Below, one piece after another: positions 43,971-52,752 of a stretch of 64,000 nt of DNA. The stretch is from Firmicutes bacterium UBA4975 (GTDB lineage Bacteria; Bacillota; Proteinivoracia; UBA4975). The notes beneath the pieces are model-generated. The model had not been told where the DNA came from, did not search any database, and saw only the letters and a list, made by a program, of their open reading frames with translations. Within the stretch, counting starts at the first letter, position 1. Every line of letters starts with the position of its first letter. Position numbers and translations under genes: made by a program. Where the stretch lies: contig DGZR01000079.1 in assembly GCA_002397155.1 (NCBI GenBank), forward strand, positions 424-64,423, read 5' to 3'.

Positions 43971-44000
43971 GTTATACCCCCGGAGCCGGCGGCATATTTT
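43971..44000 (+). promoter_or_regulatory. Candidate sigma-E promoter for yqfC-yqfD
   Basis: GTTATA (43971-43976) and CATATTTT (43993-44000), with 16 bases between ATA and CATA, agree with the mother-cell sigma-E spacing. yqfC-yqfD is a sigma-E operon in B. subtilis. Confidence 0.5.
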
Positions 44001-44016
44001 AAAGGGGGGTGGTGGG

Positions 44017-44298
44017 ATGGCCAAGGGGGAAAGGCTTAAAGCAAAAGTTGCTGATATTCTTGACTTGCCCCGGGATCTGCTGGCGGATCTCTTTCGCCTG
44101 ACCCTGGCGGGGCGGGGGCAGCTCTTTATTGAGAATCACAAGGGAATCATCCTCTACCAGCCTGATCTCATCCGCCTCAGCGTTCGGGGCGGAGAAGTGA
44201 TTGTCCGGGGCCGGGATCTGCAGGTGCGCTTTGTCTATACCGCCGAGATGTATATCGAAGGCCGGATCGACACTATAGAGGTGGAGGGTTTAGATTGA
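44017..44298 (+). CDS. yqfC: Sporulation protein YqfC
   Basis: The 93-residue protein is soluble and lacks a membrane segment. It matches YqfC: AKVADILDLPRDLLADLFRLTLAG, then LFIENHKGIILYQPDLIRLS and a C-terminal VIVRGRDLQVRFVYTAEMYIEGRI. Its function is unknown, but it is conserved in spore formers and always next to yqfD. The latter overlaps it by four bases. Confidence 0.92.
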   Translation: MAKGERLKAKVADILDLPRDLLADLFRLTLAGRGQLFIENHKGIILYQPDLIRLSVRGGEVIVRGRDLQVRFVYTAEMYIEGRIDTIEVEGLD

Positions 44299-45440
44299 AG
44301 GGGGGAAAATACGCCGGTCTTTTCGGCATGGTGCGGGCCAGGGCAGAGGGGGTCCACCCCGAAGAATTCATGAACGGGGCGGCAAAACTGGGCGTGAGAG
44401 TGTGGGATGTCCGGGCCGCCGGTAAGGAGACGCTCTTTTCTACCGACCGGGCCGGTTTAAAAAGACTGGAGCAGCTCCAGCCCCGGGGTTTCAGCTTGAC
44501 GGTTCTGGCGGAAAAGGGCCTGATTTACCTGCTCCGGCGCTTGCTGGGCAGGAAGTTTTTGCTGGCCGGTTTTTTTTGCTTTTGCCTGGCCCTTTTCTAC
44601 CTTTCCGGTCTTGTCTGGGCCATAGAAATTGACGGGCTTCAGGAGCTGGACCGAGCCCAGTTTACCGAGCACATAAGGGGCTTGGGCCTGGAAAGGTGGG
44701 GCATGGCGCGAAAATTGGATTTTAACGAGATTGAAGAAGATCTGTACCTGCGCTTTCCCCAGATCGCCTGGGTGGCAATCGAGCGCAAGGGCACGAAAAT
44801 AACGGTCCGGGTGGTGGAAAAGGCACCCAATCCCTTCCCGTCCGGGGCGGTTATTGACATAGTCGCCAAGTATGATGGTATAATATCTGAGATGATGGTT
44901 TTAAAGGGCATACCCCAAGTGACGCCGGGAACGACGGTGGCTCGGGGCGATGTCCTGATTGCCGGCTATATCGAGGACGGGGCCGAGGTAAGCGCCGCCG
45001 GTTCCGTCCTAGGCCGGGTCTTCATCACCGGCCAGGGCGAGGGGGCCCTGCGGGAAGCGCTAAAGACCTTTACTGGCCAGGAAAAAGAAGTGGATATCCT
45101 GGAGCTCTGGGGGAAGAAGTTCGCCCTCTCCCGCACGCCGCCCTATGCCAATTACGAAGTCAAAGAAGAAACTATCGGGCTCTACCGGGACAAGGTATTT
45201 TTTCATCGGCGCTACTTTCGGGAGGTGCTCCTGAACACGGTGGACTACACTCCCCAAGAAGCCGAGGAGCTGGCCCGCCGACGGGCCCTGCTGGCCGCCC
45301 ATGGCCAGGTAGATGAGGAGGCTCAAATCCTCCATCGGGAAGAAGAAATGCGCTTTGTGGAGGGGCGGTATTTTTGCCGCGTCTTGCTCACAGCCGAAAC
45401 CAGTATGGTCGAAGAACAGGTAAACAACAGGGGGGAATGA
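44295..45440 (+). CDS. yqfD: Sporulation protein YqfD
   Basis: The 381-residue protein matches YqfD: an N-terminal domain ending at a membrane helix (LAGFFCFCLALFYLSGLVWAIE, about residue 90-111), then an extracytoplasmic domain with KGIPQVTPGTTVARGDVLIAGYIE (in parts) and VEKAPNPFPSGAVIDIVAKYDGII. It is a mother-cell membrane protein of unknown biochemical role. TTG start within the yqfC stop (TTGA). Confidence 0.92.
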   Translation: MKGGKYAGLFGMVRARAEGVHPEEFMNGAAKLGVRVWDVRAAGKETLFSTDRAGLKRLEQLQPRGFSLTVLAEKGLIYLLRRLLGRKFLLAGFFCFCLALFYLSGLVWAIEIDGLQELDRAQFTEHIRGLGLERWGMARKLDFNEIEEDLYLRFPQIAWVAIERKGTKITVRVVEKAPNPFPSGAVIDIVAKYDGIISEMMVLKGIPQVTPGTTVARGDVLIAGYIEDGAEVSAAGSVLGRVFITGQGEGALREALKTFTGQEKEVDILELWGKKFALSRTPPYANYEVKEETIGLYRDKVFFHRRYFREVLLNTVDYTPQEAEELARRRALLAAHGQVDEEAQILHREEEMRFVEGRYFCRVLLTAETSMVEEQVNNRGE

Positions 45441-45444
45441 GCAG

Positions 45445-46401
45445 TTGCCAGATGGGGATACTCTGCGGCTGAATAACGGAGAAGCACTGAAATTGCTGGG
45501 TATGCAGGATAAAAATCTAGCTTTATTTGCTAAAACTTTTGGGGTAAAATTGATCCTCACAGACGAAGGGCTGCAGGTGAACGGGCCCTCGCCCGGCCGG
45601 GAACAGGCCGCCGACCTGCTCAACCAGATTCTGGCCATTATCCGGGCGGGCAATTCCCCGGATTATGCCGAGGTCAGCCAGATGGTCCAGAATTACCGGG
45701 CAAGCCGCACCGATCACCGGACGCTGTACCGGGACGAAATCCTTACCACCCCCCGGGGCAAAAAAGTGATTGCCAAGACCCCCGGCCAGCACCGCTACAT
45801 CCTGTCCATCAAGAAAAACGACTTGGTCTTTTGCATCGGCCCCGCCGGAACGGGCAAGACTTACCTGGCGGTGGCCATAGCGGTGCGGGCTCTAAAAGAA
45901 AAACAAATCGCCAAAATCGTCCTCACCCGGCCCGCCATCGAGGCCGGGGAAAGGCTGGGCTTTTTGCCCGGGGACCTGCAGGACAAGGTCGATCCCTACC
46001 TGCGGCCGCTGTACGACGCCCTCTTGGAGTTCTTGGGCTTGGAGACCTATCAGAAGTACATGGAAAAAGGGGTAATCGAGGTCGCCCCCCTGGCCTACAT
46101 GCGGGGGAGGACCCTTAACGACGCTTTTATAATTTTGGACGAGGCGCAAAACACCACCCCGGAGCAGATGAAGATGTTCTTGACCCGGTTTGGCTTTGGC
46201 TCCAAGGCCATTGTCACCGGCGACATCACCCAGATCGACCTGCCCCGGGAGACGGTCTCCGGTCTGCGCCAAGTCATCGGCATCCTCCAGGGGATCGAGG
46301 GCATCGAAGTGATCTACCTGGATGAAACCGATATCATCCGGCATAAGCTGGTGGCGGATATTGTCCAAGCCTATGCCAAGCGCGCGCCAAGGAGAAAGTG
46401 A
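45445..46401 (+). CDS. phoH: PhoH-like ATPase
   Basis: The 318-residue protein has an N-terminal KH-like region and a PhoH ATPase core with Walker A GPAGTGKTYLAV (about residue 132), LTRPAIEAGERLGFLPGDL (about 155), Walker B IILDEAQNTTPEQMKMFL (about 228) and IVTGDITQIDLP (about 253). PhoH proteins are NTPases linked to RNA turnover. They occur beside ybeY in most Bacillota, here with pgpH between. TTG start five bases after yqfD. Confidence 0.93.
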   Translation: MPDGDTLRLNNGEALKLLGMQDKNLALFAKTFGVKLILTDEGLQVNGPSPGREQAADLLNQILAIIRAGNSPDYAEVSQMVQNYRASRTDHRTLYRDEILTTPRGKKVIAKTPGQHRYILSIKKNDLVFCIGPAGTGKTYLAVAIAVRALKEKQIAKIVLTRPAIEAGERLGFLPGDLQDKVDPYLRPLYDALLEFLGLETYQKYMEKGVIEVAPLAYMRGRTLNDAFIILDEAQNTTPEQMKMFLTRFGFGSKAIVTGDITQIDLPRETVSGLRQVIGILQGIEGIEVIYLDETDIIRHKLVADIVQAYAKRAPRRK

Positions 46402-48542
46402 GGCGGGGGGATATGAAGACCCGAGGGGCTTACCTGGATAAGCTGAATAGCCTGTGGCACAGCGCCGAAGCGAAAATCCTGCTGGGGGTCTTCCTCTTTA
46501 TCGCTCTTTTTGTCTCGGTGGCCGTCGGCATTCTGCCGGCCCAGTACGAGTTAGAAGAGGGTCAGATTTCTCCCGACACTATCTACGCCGCCCGGTCGGT
46601 CATCGACCAGGAGGCGACCAGCCTGGCCCGGGCCGCCGCCGCCGAGCAGGTTGAAGATGTGTACCTCTTTGACTCGGCGGTGGAGGGAAGGGTGATAGAC
46701 AAAGTCACCGGGCCCCTGGCTTACCTGATGGCCCTGCCCGGCGCCCCGGCCGAAGAACTTACCCCCGAGCAGGCGGAAGTGGCGCTCCAGGGGACGGTGG
46801 CAGAATTCTTGACTCTCTTTCCGGAGGTGGGCAATGAGGACAACGCCCTCCTCCTCTTGTCAATACCCCAAGAAAGCGTAGAGCAGGCCCTGGTCCTGAC
46901 CAAGAGCCTGATTCACGCCACCCTGTCCCCGGGAATCAAGCCCGACGGGGCGGCGGCCGCCCTGCAAAAAATAAAAACCGACCTCTACCAGGCTCAGCTA
47001 TCTACCCAACTTCGGGATCTGGTAATCGTCAATTTGGAAAATAACTTCCGGCACAACCGCATCTATTCTCCCGAGGAGACCGCCGCTCAGCGCCGCCGGG
47101 CCCGGGACCAGGTGGAAAATATAATCATCCTCAAGGGGGCCAAGGTCATCGACCGGGGTGAAACTGTCACCCGGGCCCACCTTTCCCAGCTTCGGGCCTT
47201 GGGCATGTTGGAGACGAGCTTTGCCTACGGTTACTACTTGGGCCTCTTGGTCTTGGTAGCCAGTATTTTCGGGGCCTGGGGCTACTACCTGCACCGCTAC
47301 CGGCCCGAGCTCTTTTCCTCTCCTTCCCGCCTGGTCCTGATTGGACTCATCGTCATCCTTACCATCTGGGCGGCCAAACTCTTTGGCGGTCTGCTCTTTG
47401 GCGCGGGCTCGCCCTACCTCATTCCCGCCGCCATGGCCTCCCTGCTCTTGGCGATAATATTTGACGTCCACCTGGCCCTGTTTTTTGGCACCACCCTGGC
47501 CCTGGTCCTCGCCTTTACGGCCGGCAGCGAGCTGAACGTGCTGGTGATGGCCCTGATCGGCAGCGTGGTGGGGGCGTACAGCGTTTCCAAGGTCAATCAG
47601 CGGTCCGACCTGACCCGGGCCGGGCTCTTGGTGGCGGCAGCCAATGTGGCCGGCATCTTGGGCCTGACCCTCATCGGCAACGGCCTGGCCCTGACTCCCA
47701 CCTCGGTCCAGGGAACCCTCTTGGACCTGGCTCTGGGCGTGGGCGGGGGCCTGCTCTCATCGGTCTTTGCCGTGGGACTATTGCCGGTCATCGAATCAGC
47801 TTTTGGCATCACCACCCCGATCAGGTTACTGGAGCTGGCCAACCCCAACCAAAAACCCCTAAAACGGCTGCTGCTGGAAGCGCCCGGGACTTACAACCAC
47901 AGTATAATGGTGGGCAACTTGGCCGAGGCCGCCGCCGAGACGGTGGGGGCCGACCCGGTCCTCTGCCGGGTGGGGGCTTACTACCATGACCTGGGTAAAC
48001 TTTCCCGCCCTTACTTTTTTATCGAGAACCAGTTCCAGGGAAATAATCCCCACGACCGGATTCCTCCCAGCCTGAGCAGCATGATTCTGGTCGCCCACGT
48101 GCGCAACGGCGTCGAGCTGGCCCGGGAGTACAAGCTGCCCCCGGTAATCAAGGACATCATCGAGCAGCACCACGGCACCACCCTGATCAGCTTTTTCTAC
48201 CATCGGGCCCAGAGCGAGCGGGGCAGCAGGGACCAGCTTTTGGAGGACAAGTTCCGCTACGAGGGGCCCAAGCCCCAATTTAAAGAATCGGGGATAATCA
48301 TGCTGGCCGACTCGGTCGAGGCGGCGGTCCGCTCAATTTCCCAGCCCAGCCAGTTTAGGATTGAGGGCATGGTAGAAAAGATCGTCCAAGAAAAGCTGGC
48401 CGACGGCCAGTTGGACCAGTGCGACCTGACCTTAAAAGACCTGAGCCAAATCTCCCGGGCTTTTGTCCAGGTCTTCACCGGCATTTATCACAAGCGTATT
48501 GCCTATCCTTCGGAAAAAGATTTGGCCAAGATAAGCTCTTAA
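46398..48542 (+). CDS. pgpH: 7TM-HD domain cyclic-di-AMP phosphodiesterase (PgpH-like)
   Basis: The 714-residue protein has an N-terminal membrane helix and a large extracellular domain (about residues 45-270) with LEEGQISPDTIYAARSVID. Seven membrane helices (about 275-490) lead to a cytoplasmic HD domain with YNHSIMVGNLAEAAAE and YYHDLGKLSRPYFFIENQ, the metal-binding HD and surrounding His. This is the 7TMR-HDED architecture of PgpH, which degrades c-di-AMP. GTG at 46398 overlaps phoH; an ATG at 46413 is the alternative. Confidence 0.92.
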   Translation: MRRGDMKTRGAYLDKLNSLWHSAEAKILLGVFLFIALFVSVAVGILPAQYELEEGQISPDTIYAARSVIDQEATSLARAAAAEQVEDVYLFDSAVEGRVIDKVTGPLAYLMALPGAPAEELTPEQAEVALQGTVAEFLTLFPEVGNEDNALLLLSIPQESVEQALVLTKSLIHATLSPGIKPDGAAAALQKIKTDLYQAQLSTQLRDLVIVNLENNFRHNRIYSPEETAAQRRRARDQVENIIILKGAKVIDRGETVTRAHLSQLRALGMLETSFAYGYYLGLLVLVASIFGAWGYYLHRYRPELFSSPSRLVLIGLIVILTIWAAKLFGGLLFGAGSPYLIPAAMASLLLAIIFDVHLALFFGTTLALVLAFTAGSELNVLVMALIGSVVGAYSVSKVNQRSDLTRAGLLVAAANVAGILGLTLIGNGLALTPTSVQGTLLDLALGVGGGLLSSVFAVGLLPVIESAFGITTPIRLLELANPNQKPLKRLLLEAPGTYNHSIMVGNLAEAAAETVGADPVLCRVGAYYHDLGKLSRPYFFIENQFQGNNPHDRIPPSLSSMILVAHVRNGVELAREYKLPPVIKDIIEQHHGTTLISFFYHRAQSERGSRDQLLEDKFRYEGPKPQFKESGIIMLADSVEAAVRSISQPSQFRIEGMVEKIVQEKLADGQLDQCDLTLKDLSQISRAFVQVFTGIYHKRIAYPSEKDLAKISS

Positions 48543-48556
48543 GCGGGGTAATAAAA

Positions 48557-49021
48557 ATGGAGCTAAATTTTTGTTTGGCAGAAGAGTTCGAGGGTACCGA
48601 TAGCCTGGCGGCCCTGACGGAAAAGACAGCCGCAGCGGTGAGGGCGGTTTTTCAAGAATCTTTTCCCCGGGAATGTTATAATGTGATAGTGGCCAGCGCC
48701 CAGCTTGTCCGCCTTTTAAACCGGGACTTTCGCCAGGTGGATGCGGTTACCGACGTCCTCAGCTTTCCTCTGGGACAGGAGGGGGACCGGGTCACCGGCG
48801 AGATCTACATCTGCTGGCCCCGGGTGGAGAGCCAGGCCCGGGATTACGGGCACAGCCGGGAGCGGGAATTTTGTTTTTTGCTGGTTCACGGCATCCTCCA
48901 CTTGCTGGGCTACGACCATGGGGAAGAACCCAACCCGAAAATGCGGGCTCTGGAGGAAAAGATTCTCGAATCAATAAACTTGGGGAGGGTGGAACTTGGC
49001 GGCCAAAACCCTGCTCGATAG
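48557..49021 (+). CDS. ybeY: Endoribonuclease YbeY
   Basis: The 154-residue protein has the zinc motif HGILHLLGYDHG (three His) and RQVDAVTDVLSFPLG, both typical of YbeY, which matures 16S rRNA 3' ends and acts in ribosome quality control. The ATG at 48557 has GGGG upstream; a longer frame from 48419 would run into pgpH. Its end overlaps dgkA by 26 bases. Confidence 0.95.
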   Translation: MELNFCLAEEFEGTDSLAALTEKTAAAVRAVFQESFPRECYNVIVASAQLVRLLNRDFRQVDAVTDVLSFPLGQEGDRVTGEIYICWPRVESQARDYGHSREREFCFLLVHGILHLLGYDHGEEPNPKMRALEEKILESINLGRVELGGQNPAR

Positions 49022-49364
49022 TTTCCGCTTCGCTTTTGCTGGCTTTGCTTACAGTTTTAAAACCCAGCGCAATTTTCGCATTCACTGTCTGGCCTCCCTG
49101 GTCTTGGCGGTCCTCTTGCCCCTCCTGGATGTGGGGCTGACCCAGGCCCTGTTCCTTTTATCCGCCATGTTCTTAGTCCTGATCAGTGAACTGTTTAACA
49201 CTGCCGTAGAAAAGACTATCGACCTGTACACCGATAAGTACCACCCCTTGGCGAAAATTGCAAAGAACTGCGCGGCGGCCGCGGTGCTGATGTCCGCCCT
49301 GTATGCTGTCGTTGTGGGCCTTGTCCTTTTGGGCCCTAGATTTCTCGCTATTTTAAGGAGGTAA
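48996..49364 (+). CDS. dgkA: Diacylglycerol/undecaprenol kinase DgkA
   Basis: The 122-residue protein has three membrane helices and the family motif ELFNTAVEKTIDLYTDKYHPLAKIAKN (in parts, about residues 65-91), whose Glu residues bind Mg-ATP. Gram-positive homologues phosphorylate undecaprenol. The TTG at 48996 follows a GGGGAGGG site and lies inside ybeY. The ybeY-dgkA-cdd-era order is standard, but here two DUF881 genes are inserted before cdd. Confidence 0.92.
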   Translation: MAAKTLLDSFRFAFAGFAYSFKTQRNFRIHCLASLVLAVLLPLLDVGLTQALFLLSAMFLVLISELFNTAVEKTIDLYTDKYHPLAKIAKNCAAAAVLMSALYAVVVGLVLLGPRFLAILRR

Positions 49365-49369
49365 AAGGG

Positions 49370-50416
49370 ATGGCTGAATCGAGAAAGAATAGGGATATAT
49401 GCATCATCTTGGCGGTGTCCCTCTTGCTCAGCGTCGCCTTTTTGCTCAATTCCCTGGGGCTCATCACTTTTGGCCGGGGCGAGTTTGAAAACGCCCAAGA
49501 ATATGCTCTCAGCCTCTTGGAACACAACCGGCGGCTGGCCCAAGAGCTGGAGGTCCCCAAGGACAATACCCGGGTGCGCTTTGCTTACGAGAATCTGCAC
49601 AAAGCAATTGTCGACGCCTCTACCGCCGAGGAGATAACCAATCTCATCCTTTCGGAGATGGGGGATTTTGAAGACACCATCCGAGAAGAGGCGGATTACT
49701 ACCTGACCAACTGGCTGGAGTGGGCCATCTCCCAGGATCCGGGCCTGCCCGGCCTGACCGGGCCGGCGGAACTTGTAATTTACTTTCTTTCAGATAATGC
49801 CGTCACTGTCGAAGGGGGAGAGTTTCTCACCGGGGAGACCCTGGACAAGATCCGCGCCCACTTTTCCGGCAAGGGGATCGGCATGCAGACCGTGACCATC
49901 GCCATCGAGGCCGAAGAAGGCCGGGTTACGACCCGGGTGGTGGAACCCCTGAGCGTCCTCTATCCCGTCCAGCACTTGCAGGACCAGCTCAAGTTTCTAG
50001 AACAGGAGTACAATAACCTGCGGTCGGCGGCAGGCTATTCCGAACTGACGGGACCGGGGTTGGTGGTGTCCCTCCTGGACGCCGAAGACGACCTTCTCTT
50101 AAGTGAAAATAACATCATCCATGACGTGGATGTGCAGGAAGTCGTCCACACTTTAATTGCCGGGGGCGCCCAGGGGATTTCGGTGGGAGGCAAGCGTTTG
50201 GTGGTGGACACCTCAATCCGCTGCGTGGGGGGGCCGATCTTGGTCAATTACGACCCCATCCCCGTCAAGCCTTTGATCATCAAGGCGGTGGGCGATCCCC
50301 AGGCCCTGAGCAGCGCCCTTGCCCCCTTGTTCCGCAGCTACCGGGAAAACCGAGACCTGCGGATTGAGGTAAGCCAGGAATCGGAAATATGGCTGCCCGG
50401 CCAGTCCCTGCGCTAG
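49370..50416 (+). CDS. DUF881 family membrane-anchored protein, copy 1
   Basis: The 348-residue protein has an N-terminal helix (about residues 10-30). An alpha-rich segment of about 170 residues follows, then a C-terminal DUF881 domain (LQDQLKFLEQEYNNLRSAAGYSELTGPGLVVSLLD in parts, about 200-235). It is longer than typical DUF881 proteins (about 240 residues) because of the extra N-terminal half. Such proteins occur near division and sporulation genes; their biochemical role is unknown. It is paired with a second copy starting 12 bases after its stop. Confidence 0.75.
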   Translation: MAESRKNRDICIILAVSLLLSVAFLLNSLGLITFGRGEFENAQEYALSLLEHNRRLAQELEVPKDNTRVRFAYENLHKAIVDASTAEEITNLILSEMGDFEDTIREEADYYLTNWLEWAISQDPGLPGLTGPAELVIYFLSDNAVTVEGGEFLTGETLDKIRAHFSGKGIGMQTVTIAIEAEEGRVTTRVVEPLSVLYPVQHLQDQLKFLEQEYNNLRSAAGYSELTGPGLVVSLLDAEDDLLLSENNIIHDVDVQEVVHTLIAGGAQGISVGGKRLVVDTSIRCVGGPILVNYDPIPVKPLIIKAVGDPQALSSALAPLFRSYRENRDLRIEVSQESEIWLPGQSLR

Positions 50417-50427
50417 GAGGCGAGAAA

Positions 50428-51465
50428 GTGAACCAAGGAACCGTCCGTATATTAAGGATTCTTGCCATCGTTGCCATCGCTCTCAACATCGCCATCCTGG
50501 CCACCCAGATCAAGCTGGGGGATTTTGCCGGGGGCACCGAGCTGACCAAGGCCAAGTCCTTTGCTAACTTCTTGGTGGGGGACCTCCAGGAGTTGGCCGG
50601 CACCCTGGGGGTGGCGGAAAAGGCAAATGTCAAGCAGGCCATGGCCAAGCTCCATTACGACGTCTACCTGGCCGACAACCAGACCGAACTGGCGGGGATA
50701 ATCCAAAACAACGCCAGCGTTACCCGGGACTTGATCTTTTCCGAGTACGCCCGCCTCAACGCCGAAAAGGTGCTGGCGGTGCTCAACTCCGCCCAAGAGG
50801 TCCAATATGCCGACTCCCAGGCGGTGCTCACGGTAGAGCCATTGCCCGCCGGGGGTTACGCAGTCAGCCCGGCCAACAACCTGCGGGAGACCACCGTCAA
50901 TGCCCTCAAGCAGATTGAAAATCTGCTCAGCCGGGACTCCCTGCGGAAGTTTTTCCAGCCCTTTCGCCTTCTCTCAACTTTTAAGGTGCTGATTGAGAAC
51001 GGCGGGGCTCAGCTAGTCCCGCAAAACCCCGAGCAGGACACCATTAAGTACCTGGAGGGGGAAATTGAAAACCTGCGGCGCGAGTACGCCAAGGTCAACA
51101 AAATTGCCGGCTTTGCTGAGATCTCCGGGCCGGGAGTAGTGATCTCTGTCTACGACCTGGTGTTTTCTGTCTCCGGCGGCGACCTCAGGCGGATCGTGGG
51201 GGAACTGTTTTCCGCCGGGGCCGACGCCATCGCCATCAACGGCCAGCGCCTGGCCGTCAACAGCTACATCGTCGACGCGGAAGAGGGAATAACTGTGGAC
51301 GGTATCGTCCTGCGCAATAATCCGGTGATTATCCAGGCCATCGGCGACCCCACCACCCTGGTGGCCGGAGTGGACTTGCTCTTTTCCGTCTCTTTTAAAG
51401 GGATGCTCAGCTTCGATATTGAAACCCGGGAGAGCCTGGTCCTCCCGGCCAAAGCCCTGCAGTGA
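50428..51465 (+). CDS. DUF881 family membrane-anchored protein, copy 2
   Basis: The 345-residue protein repeats the architecture of its upstream neighbour: N-terminal helix (ILRILAIVAIALNIAILAT), long helical middle, and DUF881 (IENLRREYAKVNKIAGFAEISGPGVVISVYD in parts) with SAGADAIAINGQRLAVNSYI. The two copies are divergent paralogues. The GTG at 50428 is chosen for its AGGAGG site eight bases upstream. Both sit between dgkA and cdd, where other Bacillota have neither. Confidence 0.72.
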   Translation: MNQGTVRILRILAIVAIALNIAILATQIKLGDFAGGTELTKAKSFANFLVGDLQELAGTLGVAEKANVKQAMAKLHYDVYLADNQTELAGIIQNNASVTRDLIFSEYARLNAEKVLAVLNSAQEVQYADSQAVLTVEPLPAGGYAVSPANNLRETTVNALKQIENLLSRDSLRKFFQPFRLLSTFKVLIENGGAQLVPQNPEQDTIKYLEGEIENLRREYAKVNKIAGFAEISGPGVVISVYDLVFSVSGGDLRRIVGELFSAGADAIAINGQRLAVNSYIVDAEEGITVDGIVLRNNPVIIQAIGDPTTLVAGVDLLFSVSFKGMLSFDIETRESLVLPAKALQ

Positions 51466-51477
51466 GGAGTGAGGTAT

Positions 51478-51879
51478 TTGGACCTAGAACTTAGAAAGCG
51501 CCTGATTGAGGCTGCTTTGGCCGCCCGCCAAAACGCCTATGTGCCTTATTCGGGCTACCCGGTGGGGGCGGCCCTGCTGACCAAGGAGGGTAAAATTTAC
51601 CGGGGCAGCAATGTGGAAAATGCCTCCTACGGACTGACCAACTGCGCCGAACGCAGCGCTTTTTTTGCCGCCGTTTCCGCCGGGGAGAGAGAGTTTGCCG
51701 GGCTGGCGGTGGCCGTCTCGGGCAAGAAGGCCGCTTCGCCCTGCGGCGCCTGCCGCCAGGTCATCCGCGAATTTTTGCCGGACGAGGCGGAAATAATACT
51801 GGTCAATGAAGACGGGGAGGGCGCCGACACGACCATCGACCGGCTGCTGCCCGGCGCTTTTACCGGCCAGGACCTCTAA
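51478..51879 (+). CDS. cdd: Cytidine deaminase
   Basis: The 133-residue protein has the zinc-deaminase motifs NCAERSAFF (catalytic Glu) and PCGACRQVIREF, plus YVPYSGYPVGAALLT and GSNVENASYGLT. It deaminates cytidine and deoxycytidine for pyrimidine salvage. The TTG at 51478 has GGAG eight bases upstream; GTG at 51469 would overlap this site. The gene is in the same frame as era and 15 bases before its likely start. Confidence 0.93.
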   Translation: MDLELRKRLIEAALAARQNAYVPYSGYPVGAALLTKEGKIYRGSNVENASYGLTNCAERSAFFAAVSAGEREFAGLAVAVSGKKAASPCGACRQVIREFLPDEAEIILVNEDGEGADTTIDRLLPGAFTGQDL

Positions 51880-51894
51880 AGAGGAGGGATACCG

Positions 51895-52752
51895 ATCAAG
51901 AGCGGCTTTGCTGCTGTCACCGGCCTGCCCAATTCGGGCAAATCGACGCTGATCAACGCCCTGATCGGCGAAAGTCTCCTCATCACTTCCGCCAAGAGCC
52001 AGACGACCCGGCGGCAGTTTCGCTGTATCCTTACCGGAGCGGACTACCAACTGGTCTTGGTGGACACCCCCGGCCTCCATGCCCCCAAGAACAAACTGGG
52101 AGAGTTCATGGCGCGGGAGATCGAGAGTTCCCTGGCCAACAGCGACCTGGTCCTTTATGTTTTGGACGCTTCCCGGCCCCAGGAGCTGGCCCCGGTCTTT
52201 CCCGCGAATAAGCCGGTGATTCTCGTCCTCAATAAAACCGACCTGCTCTTCCCAAAAAAGGTGGAGGAGCTGGTGGGGGATTTTCAAAAGGACCGGCGCT
52301 TTGCCGGGGTGGTGCCGATTTCCGCCGTCGGCCGCACTAACCTGCCCGCCTTGATCCAGGCGGTGGTTCAGTACCTGCCTGAAGGTGAGTTTCTCTATCC
52401 CGCCGACCAGCTCATGGACTGTGATTACCGCCTGCTGGCGGCCGAGCTCATCCGGGAACAGGCCCTGCTCCAGCTTGAAGATGAGGTGCCCCACGGCATC
52501 GCGGTAGAAATCGTCTCCTTTAGCGAAACCGAGGACGAGGCCTTGATTCAGGCCAATATCATCGTGGAAAGGGATTCCCACAAGGGCATTGTCATCGGCC
52601 GGGGGGGCGGCATGCTCAAGGCAATCGGCACCGGGGCCCGGCTCCAACTAGAAAACCTCCTGGAAAAGACCGTCCACCTCAAGCTCTGGGTCAAGGTCAA
52701 CAAGAATTGGCGTAAAGATCCTAACCGCCTAAAATGGCTGGGGTACAAGTGA
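51895..52752 (+). CDS. era: GTPase Era with a probable non-canonical ATC start
   Basis: The frame from 51895 encodes 285 residues: KSGFAAVTGLPNSGKSTLIN (P-loop), switch region TTRRQF, VDTPGLHAPKNKLG, LNKTDLL, and a C-terminal KH domain (RDSHKGIVIGRGGGMLKAIG). This is a full-length Era, which helps 16S rRNA maturation. GGAGGG lies at 51883-51888, and the codon at the right distance is ATC (51895), where other Era proteins have the initiator before KSGF. The first ATG, GTG or TTG in frame is TTG at 52057, which would remove the P-loop. Either ATC is the true start or the sequence has an error or mutation of ATG. Confidence 0.88.
   Translation: MKSGFAAVTGLPNSGKSTLINALIGESLLITSAKSQTTRRQFRCILTGADYQLVLVDTPGLHAPKNKLGEFMAREIESSLANSDLVLYVLDASRPQELAPVFPANKPVILVLNKTDLLFPKKVEELVGDFQKDRRFAGVVPISAVGRTNLPALIQAVVQYLPEGEFLYPADQLMDCDYRLLAAELIREQALLQLEDEVPHGIAVEIVSFSETEDEALIQANIIVERDSHKGIVIGRGGGMLKAIGTGARLQLENLLEKTVHLKLWVKVNKNWRKDPNRLKWLGYK

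Noticed and set aside
48670..48690. TATAAT-like sequence inside ybeY as a promoter for dgkA
   Set aside because: No acceptable -35 at 16-18 bases; it is within coding sequence and dgkA overlaps ybeY.
51484..52647. A 387-codon antisense open frame across cdd and era
   Set aside because: Both sense genes are fully recognisable with conserved motifs; the antisense frame is a by-product of GC-rich codon use.
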